Source of the DNA: CALBTQ01 sp036743315
GTDB lineage: Bacteria; Lernaellota; Lernaellaia; Lernaellales; Lernaellaceae
Length of the DNA: 7,433 nucleotides
Direction of reading: 5' to 3'
NCBI GenBank assembly: GCA_036743315.1
Contig: DAINPV010000204.1
Span: 1-7,433, forward strand
Below the pieces are notes generated by a model. It was not told the origin of the DNA. It worked only from the letters and a program-made list of their open reading frames with translations, and did no database searches. Below are positions 5,707 through 7,433 of this stretch, in pieces; the first letter of the stretch is position 1; every line of letters starts with the position of its first letter. Position numbers and translations under genes: made by a program.

Positions 5707-7433
5707 ATGAAAATCCTGAAACACAATCTACCCCTATTGCTTCTCATGATTATCGGTTTGACTCTGTTCACCGGTTCATGCGATTGCGATGACGATGACG
5801 ACGATGACGACAATGACGATTCCGGCGAGGAAATCCTTTCCGATGACGAAGAACTCAAAAACGACGGTGTCGACGATCCGCCGCCGCTGTCGATCGACCC
5901 GGAACGGCCGATGTCCGATTCCACGGTGACGGTAACCGTCGATGTGCCGGGCGCTTCGCTGATCACCCTGACCGTTTCGGGCCTGGGCTGCGGCACCTTG
6001 TACGGCACGTCGGGCCCCTCGCCGTTGGTGGTGACCGGCATGACGTCCGCCAGCGGCTATTGCTCACTGAGCGCGGACGCGGACGGCGAAATTCTGCAGG
6101 GTTTCTTTGAAATTCAAGCGAGCGACGCCGACCTGCCGCCGGTGAACGTGCCGGGCGCCTCATACAAAGCAGGGACGTTGCCCGCGCCGACGACCGACGA
6201 GGGCAGCCCGGTCATCACAAGCATCACCGGCCCGGAGACCTTCATCAACGGCGGCACGGCGAGCTACACGGTCGATTACAGCGGGGTGGACGTGACGCAC
6301 GCGCTGATCGAAGTGGTCGGCTATCCGGGCTACTACGTGCTGCCGGTCGACGCGGCGGGCGGCCAGTTCGAATTTTCGCTCGCTTTCGACCTGGACATCT
6401 TCGACCAACTTACGACCAAGGCGAACACGGTGCAGTTCAATATGTCGCTGATCGACGTGCTCGGGCGGGTCGCCGATCTGCTGGCCCTCGCGCTGGACGG
6501 CGTCGAGGTGCAATACGGCGACGTGAAGGTCAGCCTGAGCTGGGACACCATGACCGACGTCGATCTGCACGTGTACGAACCATCCGGCGAGGAGATCTAT
6601 TTCGGGCACAACATGTCGGCCACCGGCGGCCAACTCGATCTGGATTCCAACGCCGGGTGCTCGATCGACGGCATCAACAACGAAAACATTTTTTGGCCGG
6701 AGGGTCAGTCGCCTGTCGGCGATTACACCGTGATGGCTCACATGTGGAGCGACTGCGAGGTCGGCTACGCCTCGGGGACGGTGACGATGTCGTTCTGCGG
6801 CAAGGAGTCGCCGCTGGTCGAGTATTTCTCGCTGGGCGCGACCGGCTCCTCGGAAAGTTGGACCTTCACCTCCGAGTGCGCCTATCGCGTCTCGGGGACG
6901 GTCAAGTACGAGGACTTCGCCGTCACGCAAAGCGGGCTGTCCTCGACCGGCACGATGGTCCCGGTGCGCTTCGCCACGGTCGACGTGGTGCGCGAAGACG
7001 ACGACGAAGTGCTCGGCTCGTCGGTGACCGACGCGCGCGGCAAATACCAGATCGACTTCGCCAACGACGGCAAGCCGGGCGTGTACGTGCGGGTGATGGC
7101 CTACCAGAGCGACGCCACGTTGCGCCAGTCGGTGAGCGATCTGTCGGGCGCGGTCTACGCCTGGAAAGCCAAGGAGGCCTACAACGAACAGGGCGCGCCG
7201 ATCAAAACCGGCTACGACCTGGAGATCGCCAAAGCCGAACGCGCCGGCGCGTTGAACATCTGGGAAGTCGGCGTCACCTGCGCCGAAACGGCCCGCACCT
7301 ATGGCGGGAAGACGCCCGCGATGGTCAGCTTCCTATGGGAACAAGGGGTCAAACCGCTGGGCAAATCAGCCTCTTTCGCCACCAATGAAAACAAGATTTA
7401 CGTGCTGGGCATGACCAGCGATCCGGACGAGTA
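5707..7433 (+). CDS. Multidomain acidic-tether lipoprotein with YfaP/DUF2135-like and carboxypeptidase-regulatory-like domains (partial, 3' end beyond window)
   Basis: The frame is open for 575 codons to the window edge. Residues 1-24 form a lipoprotein-type signal peptide (Lys-rich start, hydrophobic core about 8-21) with Cys25 as the likely lipidated residue; the lipobox is loose (Thr-Gly-Ser-Cys). Asp26, then Cys27 and a run of Asp to residue 38, give a very acidic tether. Ig-like beta-rich stretches occupy about 58-150 and 168-270. Residues about 273-365 (SLSWDTMTDVDLHVYEPSGE, EIYFGHN, SATGGQLDLD, PVGDYTV) resemble the YfaP/DUF2135 family. Residues about 393-470 (YRVSGTVKYED, VTDARGKYQIDF) resemble a carboxypeptidase regulatory-like domain. 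The tail (AGALNIWEV near 513-521, IYVLG at 564-568, then SDPDE) recalls the segment before a metallopeptidase-like HExxH region in large bacterial surface proteins; this is from memory of such proteins. The last two bases, TA, leave a Tyr codon or a stop. The function is unknown; it is probably in the cell envelope or on the surface. Confidence 0.88.
   Translation, partial: MKILKHNLPLLLLMIIGLTLFTGSCDCDDDDDDDDNDDSGEEILSDDEELKNDGVDDPPPLSIDPERPMSDSTVTVTVDVPGASLITLTVSGLGCGTLYGTSGPSPLVVTGMTSASGYCSLSADADGEILQGFFEIQASDADLPPVNVPGASYKAGTLPAPTTDEGSPVITSITGPETFINGGTASYTVDYSGVDVTHALIEVVGYPGYYVLPVDAAGGQFEFSLAFDLDIFDQLTTKANTVQFNMSLIDVLGRVADLLALALDGVEVQYGDVKVSLSWDTMTDVDLHVYEPSGEEIYFGHNMSATGGQLDLDSNAGCSIDGINNENIFWPEGQSPVGDYTVMAHMWSDCEVGYASGTVTMSFCGKESPLVEYFSLGATGSSESWTFTSECAYRVSGTVKYEDFAVTQSGLSSTGTMVPVRFATVDVVREDDDEVLGSSVTDARGKYQIDFANDGKPGVYVRVMAYQSDATLRQSVSDLSGAVYAWKAKEAYNEQGAPIKTGYDLEIAKAERAGALNIWEVGVTCAETARTYGGKTPAMVSFLWEQGVKPLGKSASFATNENKIYVLGMTSDPDE
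5782..5820 (+). repeat. GAY codon repeat encoding the Asp-rich tether
   Basis: Thirteen consecutive codons are GAT or GAC apart from one TGC and one AAT, so the DNA is a near-perfect trinucleotide tract. Such tracts can change length by slippage in steps of one Asp, which would keep the frame and alter only tether length. Confidence 0.7.

Noticed and set aside
5690..5710. Six-codon leader peptide (MNGRKR) whose stop overlaps the lipoprotein start as ATGA
   Set aside because: No ribosome binding site is seen at a proper distance and it is too short to separate from chance; the GGGAG inside it serves the lipoprotein start.
5445..6041. 198-codon minus-strand frame with a Ser-rich run
   Set aside because: The Ser run is the reverse reading of the GAY repeat in the lipoprotein gene, and the frame overlaps the A+T-rich promoter region.

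Overview
The window is about 63-65% G+C by eye over most of its length. It looks like chromosomal DNA from a Gram-negative-type bacterium: it encodes a signal-peptide lipoprotein with Ig-like surface domains, a glutamine-dependent AsnB and a TK1-type thymidine kinase. A glycyl radical enzyme (GRE) gene implies an anaerobic or facultative lifestyle. The Asp-rich lipoprotein and the G+C fit a deltaproteobacterial or myxococcal-like lineage, but the taxon cannot be fixed from this sequence alone.

Layout. (1) Positions 1-300, minus strand: a low-G+C (about 45%) fragment of a type I restriction endonuclease R subunit (HsdR). It begins in the middle of the catalytic nuclease motif and runs off the left edge. 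(2) 299-2977, minus: a GRE of the pyruvate formate-lyase superfamily. It has an N-terminal extension resembling an SCP2-type lipid-binding domain and a GCVEP active-site cysteine motif. It stops abruptly before the C-terminal glycyl-radical domain. (3) 3159-4820, plus: a complete asnB, divergent from the GRE gene. (4) 4828-5448, minus: a complete thymidine kinase with a GTG start, convergent with asnB (7 bp between stop codons). (5) 5449-5706: an A+T-rich divergent intergenic region with candidate promoters and a repeated palindrome. (6) 5707-7433, plus: the start of a large multidomain lipoprotein, open to the right edge.

The most notable point is the junction near position 300. The upstream GRE gene loses its 3' end, including the catalytic glycine loop. 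The following hsdR fragment loses its 5' end, including the Asp and Glu of its nuclease site. G+C shifts sharply at the same place. This is either a real rearrangement that fused two truncated genes or a chimeric assembly join, and the sequence alone cannot tell which.

The genes do not form an obvious pathway. asnB (asparagine synthesis) and tdk (thymidine salvage) are housekeeping genes, the GRE would be a catabolic or anaerobic enzyme, and the lipoprotein is probably an exported or surface protein. No tRNA, rRNA, CRISPR array or insertion sequence was recognised.
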